Origin: CAADGY01 sp900696665
Lineage (GTDB): Bacteria; Acidobacteriota; Terriglobia; Bryobacterales; Bryobacteraceae
Assembly: GCA_035063885.1 (NCBI GenBank)
Contig: JAPSFM010000051.1
Coordinates: 1-33,601, forward strand
DNA length: 33,601 bases
Direction: 5' to 3'
This document shows positions 25,323-33,516 of the stretch, in pieces. The translations under genes and the position numbers were made by a program. The notes under the pieces were generated by a model. The model did not search any database. It was given only the letters and a program-made list of their open reading frames with translations, and was not told the origin of the DNA. Every line of letters starts with the position of its first letter. The first letter of the stretch is position 1.

Positions 25323-26723
25323 CTAACGCGCGCGGCCTAGAGGCCGCGCGGTGGCCGTAGGGGAGCCTTTGGGAGTATATGTGCCGTGCGCGTGCGAAAC
25401 CTCTCCGCCTATCGGCGTAAGTTTGCTGAGAATCCGGTCTTGAATCCAGTGATCATCCCACCATTCGATGGGATTCACCTGCACGCCATCCACTTGCATG
25501 CTGAAGTGCAGGTGGTCGCCGCCCGCCAGGCCGGTCTCCCCGCTCCGCCCGATCTCCTGCCTCTTTTTCACAAACTCTCCAGGCTTTACCCCGATTGAGT
25601 TTAAATGCCCGTAAATGGATTGCAGCCCGTACCCATGATCAATCACGACACAATTGCCGTAAATTCCGAGCGGCGCCGCATAGATTACCCGTCCATCGTT
25701 TGAAGCGGCAACGGGAACATTTTTGACAACGGACAGGTCAAACCCGAGATGGGTCTGTTCGTCCACTTTGCGCCCGTTGTACATGTAGCTGCGAGTGTCG
25801 GCGAAGAGCGATTCCACTTTCGAATTGCTCAACTGAACAAAGGGGCCGGACCACAGAACCTTCTGCTCGGTCTTGTGGCGCAGTCCGGCGAGGGTCTCGT
25901 TGTTTTGCCGGCGCATCTCGCCGTTGATCTTGAGATATCGCGATAGCAAATCGCCGGAGCCGCCCGGGTCGAGCTCGTTCACCACTTTTTGCAGGAACGC
26001 GTCGTTGAGCGGGAGTTCGCGCGAACGGAACTTCTTAGGGAATAACTTGAACCAGAAGCGCGCGGTAGTCTCGGCGCCCGAGGGGTTTCGCGCGTACACG
26101 ACGGGCACGATGTCCGCGGGTGTGTCCCACGGAAATGCGAACAGCGAGAAGCGTTCACCGCTGGACTCGTCTTTGCCCGGCACCGGGAAGCTCCGGAAGG
26201 TATGCTTGCCCACCCGGACTCCAGCCTCGGTCCAGTATCCGGAGACGGTAAAGGTGACCAGCTCAGAGCCGCCCTGGTTGATGTAGTGCTGATGCCCGTC
26301 CGCTGTCAAAACAGGCGGACGGGTGTTGATCTCGACATCGGAAACCACGCGGTCCGTTGCGCCCCGGAAGTCATTGGCTGTTGTCTCGATGATCAGCCTT
26401 GCCTTCCCGTCCTTCACCGATGGCGCGTCCTTCGTCCCAACGGAAAACGTAATCTCACGCGCAGGCTCGTTCCGGCCGAAAAAGAAAAACCTTGTGGCAG
26501 GTTCCGCCTTTTCGAATACCTGGTGTTGTTGGCCGTCCTGTTCGATCCATGCCGTCACACGCCGGATGCCGTGCGGATTGCTTGCCTGAAGACGCACAGG
26601 AGTTTCCGTACCGACTACGCGCACGGGAGGATCGACACGAAGCGCCGTAGTCGAGGACAGGACAAATAACAGGATCATTCCGGCAACAACGATAGCGGCT
26701 AAGGGAAGAACGATTCGTTTCAT
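25323..26723 (-). CDS. M23-family (LytM) metallopeptidase, membrane-anchored
   Basis: A 466-residue protein with an N-terminal membrane anchor (IVVAGMILLFVLSS), two or more beta-sandwich regions and a C-terminal M23/LytM domain. The zinc ligands are intact: H-x3-D in THLGFD and H-x-H in DHLHF; GYGLQSIYGHLNSI is also typical. M23 enzymes cleave peptide cross-links of peptidoglycan, or activate amidases when degenerate; here the site looks active. The last seven codons form a 10-bp palindrome. The following PEP-CTERM gene starts 34 bases downstream. Confidence 0.9.
   Translation of the reverse strand: MKRIVLPLAAIVVAGMILLFVLSSTTALRVDPPVRVVGTETPVRLQASNPHGIRRVTAWIEQDGQQHQVFEKAEPATRFFFFGRNEPAREITFSVGTKDAPSVKDGKARLIIETTANDFRGATDRVVSDVEINTRPPVLTADGHQHYINQGGSELVTFTVSGYWTEAGVRVGKHTFRSFPVPGKDESSGERFSLFAFPWDTPADIVPVVYARNPSGAETTARFWFKLFPKKFRSRELPLNDAFLQKVVNELDPGGSGDLLSRYLKINGEMRRQNNETLAGLRHKTEQKVLWSGPFVQLSNSKVESLFADTRSYMYNGRKVDEQTHLGFDLSVVKNVPVAASNDGRVIYAAPLGIYGNCVVIDHGYGLQSIYGHLNSIGVKPGEFVKKRQEIGRSGETGLAGGDHLHFSMQVDGVQVNPIEWWDDHWIQDRILSKLTPIGGEVSHAHGTYTPKGSPTATARPLGRAR
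25329..25350. repeat. Perfect 10-bp-stem palindrome at the end of the M23 gene
   Basis: CGCGCGGCCT and AGGCCGCGCG, separated by AG, form an almost spacer-free hairpin overlapping the last codons of the M23 gene. The RNA stem would be very stable. It has no T-tract and could slow transcription or stabilise the 3' end. Confidence 0.55.
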
Positions 26724-26811
26724 CAGACTGCTACCAGCGTAACCCGGCTGGCTCGTGAGCCGCCGGCCCGCTTGTGACCCTTATCACACGTGCCCGCAGC
26801 GGCAAAGATCG

Positions 26812-28209
26812 TCAAATCTGGGTACTCGAATGGCGCAATACCGGCCACAGCCGGACAGTCTTATCCTCACATCCCACGGCAACCCATTGTTGATCTGGAG
26901 ATATGGCAACGCTGTTCGGTACTGAAGAAACCTGCATCCTGGCGATCCTGGCCCCGTCCTCTAACCTCCACAACCGGATTACGTTGTCTTTGCAGGCTGC
27001 AAGCAGCGACCGGCCGCCGGGACAAAACATCCATTCTCCCGGTTCTGCATTATCGTTGTCCTTCAGTTCGAGAGGCACTGTTCCGCCCTTGGCCGCTTTA
27101 ACGACAATGGCCCAATACGCATCTTCCTCGATGCGTATGAACTCTTTGGAAGCTATCATGCGACGTCCTGATGACGCGTGCTCCCATTGGAACTCCCCGC
27201 GGCCGGGTAAACGGCTAAGAAAATAGGTGCCGAGGTGCTTGCCCTTCGGAACTGACCAGACGTCGTACGTTGTGTCTGCATTTTCTCCCGAATTACCCGC
27301 CACCCAGCAGGCTAACCGGCTGCTATCGTTCGAGAATGCAAGCGAGCCGGCGCCCCCCGTCTCATTGCCGGTGAGCGCCCTCAGCAGTTTTCCATCGGAT
27401 AGTCGCCAGATATTGATGGCCGAAGAACAGCACGAAGCGAGCCGGAGACCGTCAGGGGAAAACACGACTTTCGAAACGGTATCGTTATGGCCAGCCATTT
27501 CGCGCAGCAGCCGTCCATCCGCGACGCGCCAGAGCCTGATGGTAGTGTCTCCTCCGCCGAGCCAACTGCCGCCGCCCGCCGAAGCCAGTATCTGGCTATC
27601 GGGCGAAAACGCCACGGTTTTCACCGGCTTTCGGTGGGCACGAAAAACACGCTCACGGCCGAACCTGATTCTGTTCGTGGGCGAAACCGGCGCCGCTGGA
27701 CGTTGGCGGCGCGCTTCACGTGCAGCAAGGCTGGTTTTCCTGGAGACTGCCCTTGTCGTAGCGCTGGCAGGGCGGGGAGGATTTCCTGATCTGCCTATCA
27801 CTTTTTCGATGCTTTCTACCAGGCGACCGGCGTCCTGCCAGAATGCGCTACCGGTCAGAGTAATAGCCTGCCGGCGGCACAAAGGCGCCAACTCAGGAAC
27901 CAACTGATCCGGCTTCGGCAGGCTTGCACCGCCGACCAGCACGGGGATGACGCGGATCTTTCGTTGCAGCGCGGCTGAGACTTCCATCCTCGTCCGCGCA
28001 GGTGAGCCACATTCGCCCAATTACAACAATGAGCACCTCGCAGCCGCCAAGTTTCTCGGTGATCGCTTGGATGAAGTCTTCCCCCGGCTCGATGCTCCGA
28101 GGTCCATGAAGAGCGCCTCTGTACCGAATCGATCGGCAAGACAGCCGTGAATGCTGATCGCATATCCTGCCGCATCCTCACGCCTGTAGCTGATGAATAT
28201 CCTGGACAC
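26812..28209 (-). pseudogene. TIR-WD40 protein gene, TIR domain broken by two indels
   Basis: The GTG at 28209 opens a classic TIR start (MSRIFISYRREDAAGYA, up to FMDLG). At about 28094-28098 one base is missing. The domain continues in the next frame (IEPGEDFIQAITEKLGG, then EVLIVVIGRMWLTCADE) until about 27990, then returns to the original frame at RMEVSAALQRKIRVIPVLVG. In family members some 12-14 residues separate these last two segments, so a second deletion is likely. In the starting frame a TAA at 28021-28023 ends translation after 62 codons. The downstream open part (from 28020) holds the TIR end, with the candidate catalytic Glu in RMEV, a linker and about six WD40 blades, some degenerate. 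Probably an inactive gene; a sequencing error cannot be excluded. Confidence 0.8.
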
Positions 28210-28264
28210 CGCTCAATATGTTTGGGCGGATTCTGCCGCACCCGGGGAGAGCGAAGTGCAGGGC

Positions 28265-28897
28265 TTACATGCCCCGCAGAAAGTAGTTAAACTCCTTCTC
28301 ACGCCCGATGGTGGTGGAGGGGCCATGCCCGGGAAATACCAGCGCATCCGGTGGCAGCCACAGCAGCTTATCGCGGATGGAAGCGAGGATCTGAACACCG
28401 TCGCCGCCCGGCAAATCCGTTCGCCCGATGCTGTCGCGAAACAGCGTATCGCCGGCAATCACTTTTTGTTCCGCTGGAATCCACAGGCTGATGCTGCCTT
28501 GCGTGTGGCCCGGCGTGTGAAGCACCTCGAAGTTTGTAGCGCCGAGGGTAATGCTATCCCCATCGCGAAGGTGAACGTCCACGGCGGTGCGCTCCGGAAC
28601 TTCTATTCCGAGCCAGGCTGCCTGCATGTCCATCTGACGATTCAACTCCTCATCCCGCTCGTTCAGGTAGACTGGCGCACCGGTTGCCGCCTTCAATTTT
28701 GCCGCGCCGCCGATGTGGTCGATATGGGCGTGAGTAATCACGATGGCCTTGACCTTCAGACGGTGCTGCTGCAAGATCCCGAGAATCGCTTCAATGTCAT
28801 CTCCCGGGTCCACGACCAGTGCATCCCGCGTCTGCTCGTCTCCGAAGATGGAACAGTTGCATTCGAGCATTCCCACCGGCAGAATTTCGTGGATCAT
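28265..28897 (-). CDS. MBL-fold metallo-hydrolase (glyoxalase II-like)
   Basis: A 210-residue metallo-beta-lactamase-fold hydrolase. The zinc motif THAHIDH (H56, H58, D60, H61) is complete, followed by TPGHTQGS, IAGDTLF (bridging Asp) and FPGHGPST. The size and spacing fit the small glyoxalase II/YcbL-like group, which hydrolyses thioesters such as S-lactoylglutathione. The start is ATG 28897; the frame is open further upstream to 28957 but that would cross the divergent promoter and the next gene. It is divergent from the 4-TM gene with only 25 bases between the starts. Confidence 0.9.
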   Translation of the reverse strand: MIHEILPVGMLECNCSIFGDEQTRDALVVDPGDDIEAILGILQQHRLKVKAIVITHAHIDHIGGAAKLKAATGAPVYLNERDEELNRQMDMQAAWLGIEVPERTAVDVHLRDGDSITLGATNFEVLHTPGHTQGSISLWIPAEQKVIAGDTLFRDSIGRTDLPGGDGVQILASIRDKLLWLPPDALVFPGHGPSTTIGREKEFNYFLRGM

Positions 28898-28908
28898 ATA
28901 AGCCCGAT

Positions 28909-28916
28909 TGTATAGT
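28909..28916. promoter_or_regulatory. Overlapping divergent -10 elements
   Basis: TGTATAGT carries TATAGT for the plus strand (28911-28916) and TATACA for the minus strand (28914-28909). Plus-strand initiation would fall at or next to the ATG at 28923, and minus-strand initiation about 5 nt before the ATG at 28897. On the minus side a TTGGGT at 28937-28932 sits at 17-bp spacing as a partial -35; the plus side has none. Confidence 0.45.
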
Positions 28917-28922
28917 AGTGAT

Positions 28923-29369
28923 ATGGATTCCACCCAAGTCCTGCTCGGCGTACTCATGCGATGGATTCACATTACTTCGGTTGTGTTCGTGGTAGGAGGC
29001 ATATTGTACGCGCGCCTGATCCTGTTGCCCGCGATGGCCGGTTTGAGTCCCGAGAACCGTCAGAGCATGACGGACCGGCTGGCTGCGCATTTATCACCGT
29101 GGGCGTGGGCGGCGATGGCTGGTATTGTGGGCTCGGGCTTGTACAATTTCTTCACGAAAGCCGCATATCCTCCGGGTTATCACATGTGGTTCGGTATCAA
29201 GATCCTGCTGGCGCTTCATGTTTTTGCGGTTTTGATGCTGTTGACGAAATCCAGCGGTGAGGAGCGGAAACGCGCCCGGTGGATGACTGGAGTGGTTATC
29301 TCCTCGCTGATCATACTTGCGATCTCCTCATGGCTGCGGTGGATTTCTCTTCCGGTGGTGCCGGCATGA
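28923..29369 (+). CDS. Four-helix integral membrane protein, CopD/DUF2269-like
   Basis: A 148-residue inner-membrane protein with four hydrophobic helices (WIHITSVVFVVGGILYARL, AAMAGIVGSGLYNFF, IKILLALHVFAVLMLLT, VVISSLIILAISSWL). The His in helix 1 and the His in helix 3 resemble the paired His of CopD-like and cytochrome-b-like small membrane proteins, so heme or metal binding is possible but unproven. The start is ATG 28923. Its TGA overlaps the ATG of the YgfZ-like gene, implying translational coupling. Confidence 0.75.
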   Translation: MDSTQVLLGVLMRWIHITSVVFVVGGILYARLILLPAMAGLSPENRQSMTDRLAAHLSPWAWAAMAGIVGSGLYNFFTKAAYPPGYHMWFGIKILLALHVFAVLMLLTKSSGEERKRARWMTGVVISSLIILAISSWLRWISLPVVPA

Positions 29370-30319
29370 CGGAGCAGGGATACAAGGCTTTTCGCGAGAG
29401 TGCGGCTCTTCTTGATTTATCCGGCCGCGGCAAGCTGCGGGCTTCCGGGGAAGACCGCGCACGGCTGCTCCATGCGATGACCACGAACCATGTTCAGGAG
29501 ATGCAGCCGGGGCAGGGGAGATACGTCTTCTTCCTGAATGCGCAGGGGCGCATCCAGTGCGACGCGAACATGCTCGCGATGGAGGATTACTTCCTCATCG
29601 ACACGGAACCGGAAACACACGAGAAACTGTATAAACATCTCGACAGCTACATCATCGCCGACGACGTAGTGATGGAGGACGTCACGGCCGCAACAGCGAC
29701 GCTGAGTATCGAGGGACCACATGCGGAGCGCATTCTGAGCGCGATTGGCGCTCCTGTGCCCGGCGAACCAATGGCTTCGGTAGCTTGGGGCGCGAGGCTG
29801 GCCGTCCGGCTCAACAGCACCGGCATGCCGGGCTATTTTCTGATGGTTCCCGCCGAAGAGAGAGAAGCGCTGCTGGGCGAACTGGTGAAGGCGGGGGCGG
29901 TTCCCGCAGATAGCGGCGATGCCCGCATAGTCCGCATCGAGAACGGGAAACCACGCTATGGGGAAGACATCCTGGAAACGGTGATTCCGCAGGAAACCCA
30001 GGTGATGTATTCCGTCCATTTCAACAAAGGCTGCTACCTTGGGCAGGAGATCGTAGAACGGGTGCGGTCGCGTGGCCGCCTGAACCGCATTTTGGTATCG
30101 CTCGACATCGAGACACAGACGCCACCCCCCGCCAATGCGAAGGTAACGGTGGATGAGAAAGAAGCCGGACGGATCACTTCCGCCGTCTTTTCCCCCGGCC
30201 GAGGTAAAGTCGTCGCGTTCGCCTATCTTCGCACCGAAAGAGTTGAAGCCACAAACCTGATGGTGGAGGGCTCTCCCGCCGGCGGCGTACGCCGTCCGCT
30301 GAATCAGCCGGAGATCTGA
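29366..30319 (+). CDS. ygfZ: YgfZ/GcvT-domain folate-binding protein
   Basis: A 317-residue protein of the YgfZ (IbaA) family, tetrahydrofolate-dependent proteins that support assembly or repair of iron-sulfur enzymes. The diagnostic loop KGCYLGQE (221-228), with its conserved Cys223, is present, along with IENGKPRYGEDI upstream and a C-terminal barrel (GKVVAFAYLRTE). The ATG 29366 overlaps the previous stop as ATGA. The longer frame from 29279 lies inside the membrane protein gene and is not used. Its last 16 bases overlap the convergent PHP gene. A role in maintaining Fe-S enzymes would fit the nearby Fe-S type CysH. Confidence 0.9.
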   Translation: MTEQGYKAFRESAALLDLSGRGKLRASGEDRARLLHAMTTNHVQEMQPGQGRYVFFLNAQGRIQCDANMLAMEDYFLIDTEPETHEKLYKHLDSYIIADDVVMEDVTAATATLSIEGPHAERILSAIGAPVPGEPMASVAWGARLAVRLNSTGMPGYFLMVPAEEREALLGELVKAGAVPADSGDARIVRIENGKPRYGEDILETVIPQETQVMYSVHFNKGCYLGQEIVERVRSRGRLNRILVSLDIETQTPPPANAKVTVDEKEAGRITSAVFSPGRGKVVAFAYLRTERVEATNLMVEGSPAGGVRRPLNQPEI

Positions 30320-31161
30320 CGGAGGCGGTCCAGCGCCTCCTTCGGCGTAGCTACCTGACCGCGGCCGACGCCCAGCCGCACACTGGGTTTCACATCCCCG
30401 TGGAAATCGCTGCCGCCGGTGACGGCCAGACCATACTTTACGGCCAGACCGAGGTAGCGCCGAGTGTCTTCTTCAGTGTGGTCCGAATGCCAGGCTTCAA
30501 TGGCGTCGAGGCCCGCGTCGCGAAGCAATGCCACGAACGTTTCCTCTTTCTGGACATCCCGGCGGCCCAGCCGGACCGGGTGAGCCAGCGACGAAATGCC
30601 GCCGAAGGTTTTGATGCGCTGGATGGCATCGAGTAGCGCCGGCTGTATGCGATCGACATAGGCTTTCGCGGACTCATCCAGGTACAACCGGAACGCCTCG
30701 TCGTAAGAAGAGACGTAGCCCTTCTCGAGAAGAACGCGGGCGAAGTGCGGGCGCCCGGCCATGGTGCGGCCCAATGCCTCTACTTCCTCCAGCGTTATGT
30801 CGAGTCCGAAATCCCGGAGTCTGGCCGCCAGCCGGCGGTTGCGGTCGCGCCGGTTGTTCTGCATCTCGACAAGCCATTCGCGGAAATCCGCGGGAGGACC
30901 GCTGTTGAAGAAGTATGCCAGCAGGTGAACGCTCCTGCTTTTGGAGGTCGCCTCGAAGGCATGCTTTGTGCTCAGCTCGATGCCGCACACCAAGTCCAGC
31001 CCCGCGTCGCGCGTGATCGGGACGGCCTGGTCGTAGCCGGAAAACGTATCATGATCGGAAATGGCGAGCGCTTCCAACCCTGCCTTGATCGCTGCCTCAA
31101 CCAGTTCACGCGGAGAGTACGTACCGTCGGATTCGTAGGTATGCGTGTGGAGATCGATCAA
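30304..31161 (-). CDS. PHP-domain phosphoesterase (RnaAM/TrpH-like, nucleoside 3',5'-bisphosphatase type)
   Basis: A 285-residue PHP-domain phosphoesterase. Metal-binding motifs: DLHTHTYESDG (H5, H7, D12), ISDHDTFSG (D36, H37, D38), CGIELSTKH, SLAHPVRLGRRD and GGSDFHGD. Members of this COG0613 group hydrolyse nucleoside 3',5'-bisphosphates such as pAp and trim short RNAs from the 5' end. The start is TTG 31161 overlapping the cysC stop as TTGA, so it is the third gene of the cysH-cysC-PHP operon. There it most plausibly removes pAp left by PAPS reduction (inference). Confidence 0.88.
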   Translation of the reverse strand: MIDLHTHTYESDGTYSPRELVEAAIKAGLEALAISDHDTFSGYDQAVPITRDAGLDLVCGIELSTKHAFEATSKSRSVHLLAYFFNSGPPADFREWLVEMQNNRRDRNRRLAARLRDFGLDITLEEVEALGRTMAGRPHFARVLLEKGYVSSYDEAFRLYLDESAKAYVDRIQPALLDAIQRIKTFGGISSLAHPVRLGRRDVQKEETFVALLRDAGLDAIEAWHSDHTEEDTRRYLGLAVKYGLAVTGGSDFHGDVKPSVRLGVGRGQVATPKEALDRLRQISG

Positions 31162-31706
31162 TGGACCTGCTCGCGTGAGAACGATAGAAGTCCCAATTTT
31201 TCCAGTTTAGTCCAGACTTTCGCGACGCTCTCCTCCAGACTCTCTTGTGAGGTGTCCACAACAATATCGGGCTGGAGCGGGGGCTCGTAAGGATCGGAGA
31301 TGCCGGTAAAATTTGGTATTTCCCCAGCCAGCGCTTTCTTGTACAACCCCTTCACATCTCTTTCCGCCAGCACTTCGACGGGACAATCGACGTAAACTTC
31401 GAGGAAGTTCGCAATGCGTGTCTTCAACTCCTCGCGAACCGCCCTGTAAGGAGATATGGCGGCAACCAGCGCAATGACCCCGTTGCGGGACAACAACTCG
31501 CAGACAAAGCCGATGCGGCGAATGTTTGTGTCGCGGTCCTCCTTACTGAAGCCCAAGCCCTGGGAAAGATTGGTCCGGACTACGTCTCCGTCCAGGAGCT
31601 CGACGCGGGCGCCGAGTTCTTTCAGACGGGTATAGATGGCGTGCGATATCGTGCTTTTTCCGGCTCCGGATAACCCCGTGAACCACAGCGTGAATCCTTT
31701 ATGCAT
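31158..31706 (-). CDS. cysC: Adenylyl-sulfate kinase
   Basis: A 182-residue APS kinase, which phosphorylates adenylyl sulfate to PAPS. Walker A is GLSGAGKS (11-18); LDGDVVRTNLSQGLGFSKED, VALVAAISPYRAVRE, KGLYKKALAGEI and the FTGISDPYEPP region are all family signatures. I use ATG 31706, where the family domain begins (MHKGFTLWFTG); the frame extends upstream inside cysH but the extra residues are not kinase-like. It overlaps cysH by 8 bases. No ATP sulfurylase (cysD/cysN or sat) is in view, so the first step must be encoded elsewhere. Confidence 0.94.
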   Translation of the reverse strand: MHKGFTLWFTGLSGAGKSTISHAIYTRLKELGARVELLDGDVVRTNLSQGLGFSKEDRDTNIRRIGFVCELLSRNGVIALVAAISPYRAVREELKTRIANFLEVYVDCPVEVLAERDVKGLYKKALAGEIPNFTGISDPYEPPLQPDIVVDTSQESLEESVAKVWTKLEKLGLLSFSREQVH

Positions 31707-32436
31707 GCACGTCTGCGAGAATTTCCCGGAGCAGCACGTCGACCTGGCGTTCGGCCCTGCCGTCCGGCGAAAAGTGGAGGCCGCATTCCTTTTGTGCACC
31801 GTCTTCCCACCACCAGCGTCCGGCACGCTCGGCTTCTCCGGGCTGGACAGCCCGCGTGCACGGCCCACAGCCTATACTCGCATAACCTCGGGCGTACAAC
31901 GGATGTTGCGGTACGTGGTGGCGCATGCTGTAATCCACTACCATCTCGCGTGTCCAGTCGGCCAACGGCGCCAGTTTCAGGCGGCCATCCGGTTCCTCTG
32001 TCATGTGACCGATATCGCCTCGCGCCTCGGTCTGTCCGCGCCGCAAGCCCACGGCGTACGCGGCTAACGATTGGAGCCGTTTTTCTAGCGGCCGCACTTT
32101 CCGTACTTGGCAGCACAGCATCCGGTGCGCCACCGAGGAGTAAAACAGGTCAACCCCGTAGCGTTCCACCATCGCGTCGACTTCTTCCACGGCGGGCGCT
32201 ATAAACTCGACCTCTATGCCGTACCGCGACTTTATGAGTTGCGCAATCGTGAAGGTCTCGTGAGGAAGCCTTCCCGTGTCCAGGCTCAGTACCCGGACCG
32301 CTTTGCCAATTCGTGCCGCAATGTCCACCAACACCATCCCTTCCAGTTGGAAACCGGTCACGATGGCGAACCGGTCGCCATACGTCTCGACGGCACCGTG
32401 GATAAGATCGACTGCACGTGCTTCCAGAGTAATCAC
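31699..32436 (-). CDS. cysH: Phosphoadenylyl/adenylyl-sulfate reductase, Fe-S type
   Basis: A 245-residue CysH. The Cys-Cys pair (108-109) and C-x2-C (190, 193) are the ligands of the [4Fe-4S] cluster found in APS reductases, and Cys218 in KECGLH is the nucleophile that carries thiosulfonate. The LSLDTGRLPHET segment binds the nucleotide phosphate. Fe-S CysH usually uses APS, yet cysC follows in the same operon, so the substrate may be PAPS or both, as for Bacillus subtilis CysH. The start is GTG 32436; the ribosome site is weak. It is divergent from the M23 gene with 74 bases between starts. Confidence 0.92.
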   Translation of the reverse strand: MITLEARAVDLIHGAVETYGDRFAIVTGFQLEGMVLVDIAARIGKAVRVLSLDTGRLPHETFTIAQLIKSRYGIEVEFIAPAVEEVDAMVERYGVDLFYSSVAHRMLCCQVRKVRPLEKRLQSLAAYAVGLRRGQTEARGDIGHMTEEPDGRLKLAPLADWTREMVVDYSMRHHVPQHPLYARGYASIGCGPCTRAVQPGEAERAGRWWWEDGAQKECGLHFSPDGRAERQVDVLLREILADVHA

Positions 32437-32510
32437 CCCAATGCCTATTAGGATAGGGGATTTTCAGGCTGTTCGCAACTGAGCGGTCTCTCCGCGATAA
32501 GCTGTAAACA

Positions 32511-33341
32511 ATGAGGCTAATGTTTGTTTTGGTCTTGGCTTCCACCGCCGCCGGGGCATACACGGCGAACCCTGTTGCGCCCCGCTGCGGCGATGTCATT
32601 CACGTTAGCGGTGAGGCGGTGGCCGTACGAATGAACGGGCGCACCGTTCCGCTGTTTGCCGGTTCCGGACCGGCCAGAGTGGGGCTGATGCCCGTGCCGC
32701 TTGAAGAGAAACCAGGGAAGTATCCGCTCGAGTTTTTAGGAACCGATGGGCGGGTTGCTGGCGCCGTCGAGATAACGGTGCGTGAGCCTCACTATCCGAA
32801 GCAGAACATAGTGATCGGGAAAGAAAAGAAAGAGTTGCGTCCGTCTCCCGGAGAAACCGAGACGGTCCGGGCCTTTCGCGAAACGGTGAGTGCGACCCGA
32901 TATTGGGAAGAGCCGTTGGTTCTTCCGGTGCGCGGATGCATGACCTCCCCTTTTGGTGTGGCACGCCTGCATAACGGGCAGCCGACGGGCAGCTATCACC
33001 GCGGGATCGACCAACGAGGCGCCACCGGTACCCCTGTTCGAGCGACAGCAGCCGGCATTGTCAAGATCGCCCGGATGTTCAATCTGCATGGGGGCACGAT
33101 CGGAATCGATCACGGACAGGGCCTGACGTCGATGTACCTGCATTTATCCAGGCTGGCGGCTGAAGAAGGCGCTCGTGTCGAAAAAGGAGCCGTCGTCGGT
33201 TACGTGGGCACGACCGGTTTTTCGACAGCTCCGCACCTGCACTGGGCTTTATATGCGCATGGTGTTTCAGTAAGCCCGTTGCAATGGGTTCAACTGAAAC
33301 CTTGCGCGGCGCCAGTGCGCGCAAAAAAGAAAAAGCGTTAA
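32511..33341 (+). CDS. Secreted M23-family (LytM) metallopeptidase
   Basis: A 276-residue exported protein. A signal peptide (RLMFVLVLASTAAGAY) is followed by an Ig-like N-terminal region and a C-terminal M23 domain. The zinc ligands are complete: H-x3-D in YHRGID and H-x-H in PHLHW; GQGLTSMYLHLSRL is typical. The end is lysine-rich (RAKKKKR). It is a likely peptidoglycan endopeptidase of the envelope, shorter than and distinct from the membrane-anchored M23 enzyme at 25323-26723. The start is ATG 32511, with an alternative three codons later; no strong ribosome site is visible. Confidence 0.9.
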   Translation: MRLMFVLVLASTAAGAYTANPVAPRCGDVIHVSGEAVAVRMNGRTVPLFAGSGPARVGLMPVPLEEKPGKYPLEFLGTDGRVAGAVEITVREPHYPKQNIVIGKEKKELRPSPGETETVRAFRETVSATRYWEEPLVLPVRGCMTSPFGVARLHNGQPTGSYHRGIDQRGATGTPVRATAAGIVKIARMFNLHGGTIGIDHGQGLTSMYLHLSRLAAEEGARVEKGAVVGYVGTTGFSTAPHLHWALYAHGVSVSPLQWVQLKPCAAPVRAKKKKR

Positions 33342-33516
33342 CCTGGATTTCTCACAAGAGTGAAGTTAGTGATCACTAATGCGCATAAAGGACTAGCAGG
33401 TCTGTTGTTCTGCGGGGTTGAGTGGAAAATTGCTGTGTCGCCGCAGACCGGCAGACACACCATTCCCCTATGGAGAGCGAAGGCAGAATTGTCAAAGAGC
33501 TGTGAGATCAACCGAG
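33342..33516. other. Intergenic region with a 14-bp palindrome and a possible IS-end-like start
   Basis: These 175 bases separate the M23 gene from the fragment at the right edge. TTAGTGATCACTAA at 33366-33379 is a perfect 14-bp palindrome. CCTGGATTTCTCAC at 33342-33355 looks, from memory, like the terminal sequence of some IS1380-type elements, but no transposase coding sequence or second end is visible. It may be an IS remnant or chance. Confidence 0.3.

Noticed and set aside
23534..25360. 608-codon open frame on the plus strand across two minus-strand genes
   Set aside because: It is antisense to the secreted unknown and the PEP-CTERM gene, both of which have signal peptides, ribosome sites and family features. 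The translation shows no recognisable fold.
26812..28209. Programmed ribosomal frameshifting in the TIR-WD40 gene
   Set aside because: No slippery heptamer or downstream structure was seen at the first switch, two switches would be needed, and conserved residues are missing at the second.
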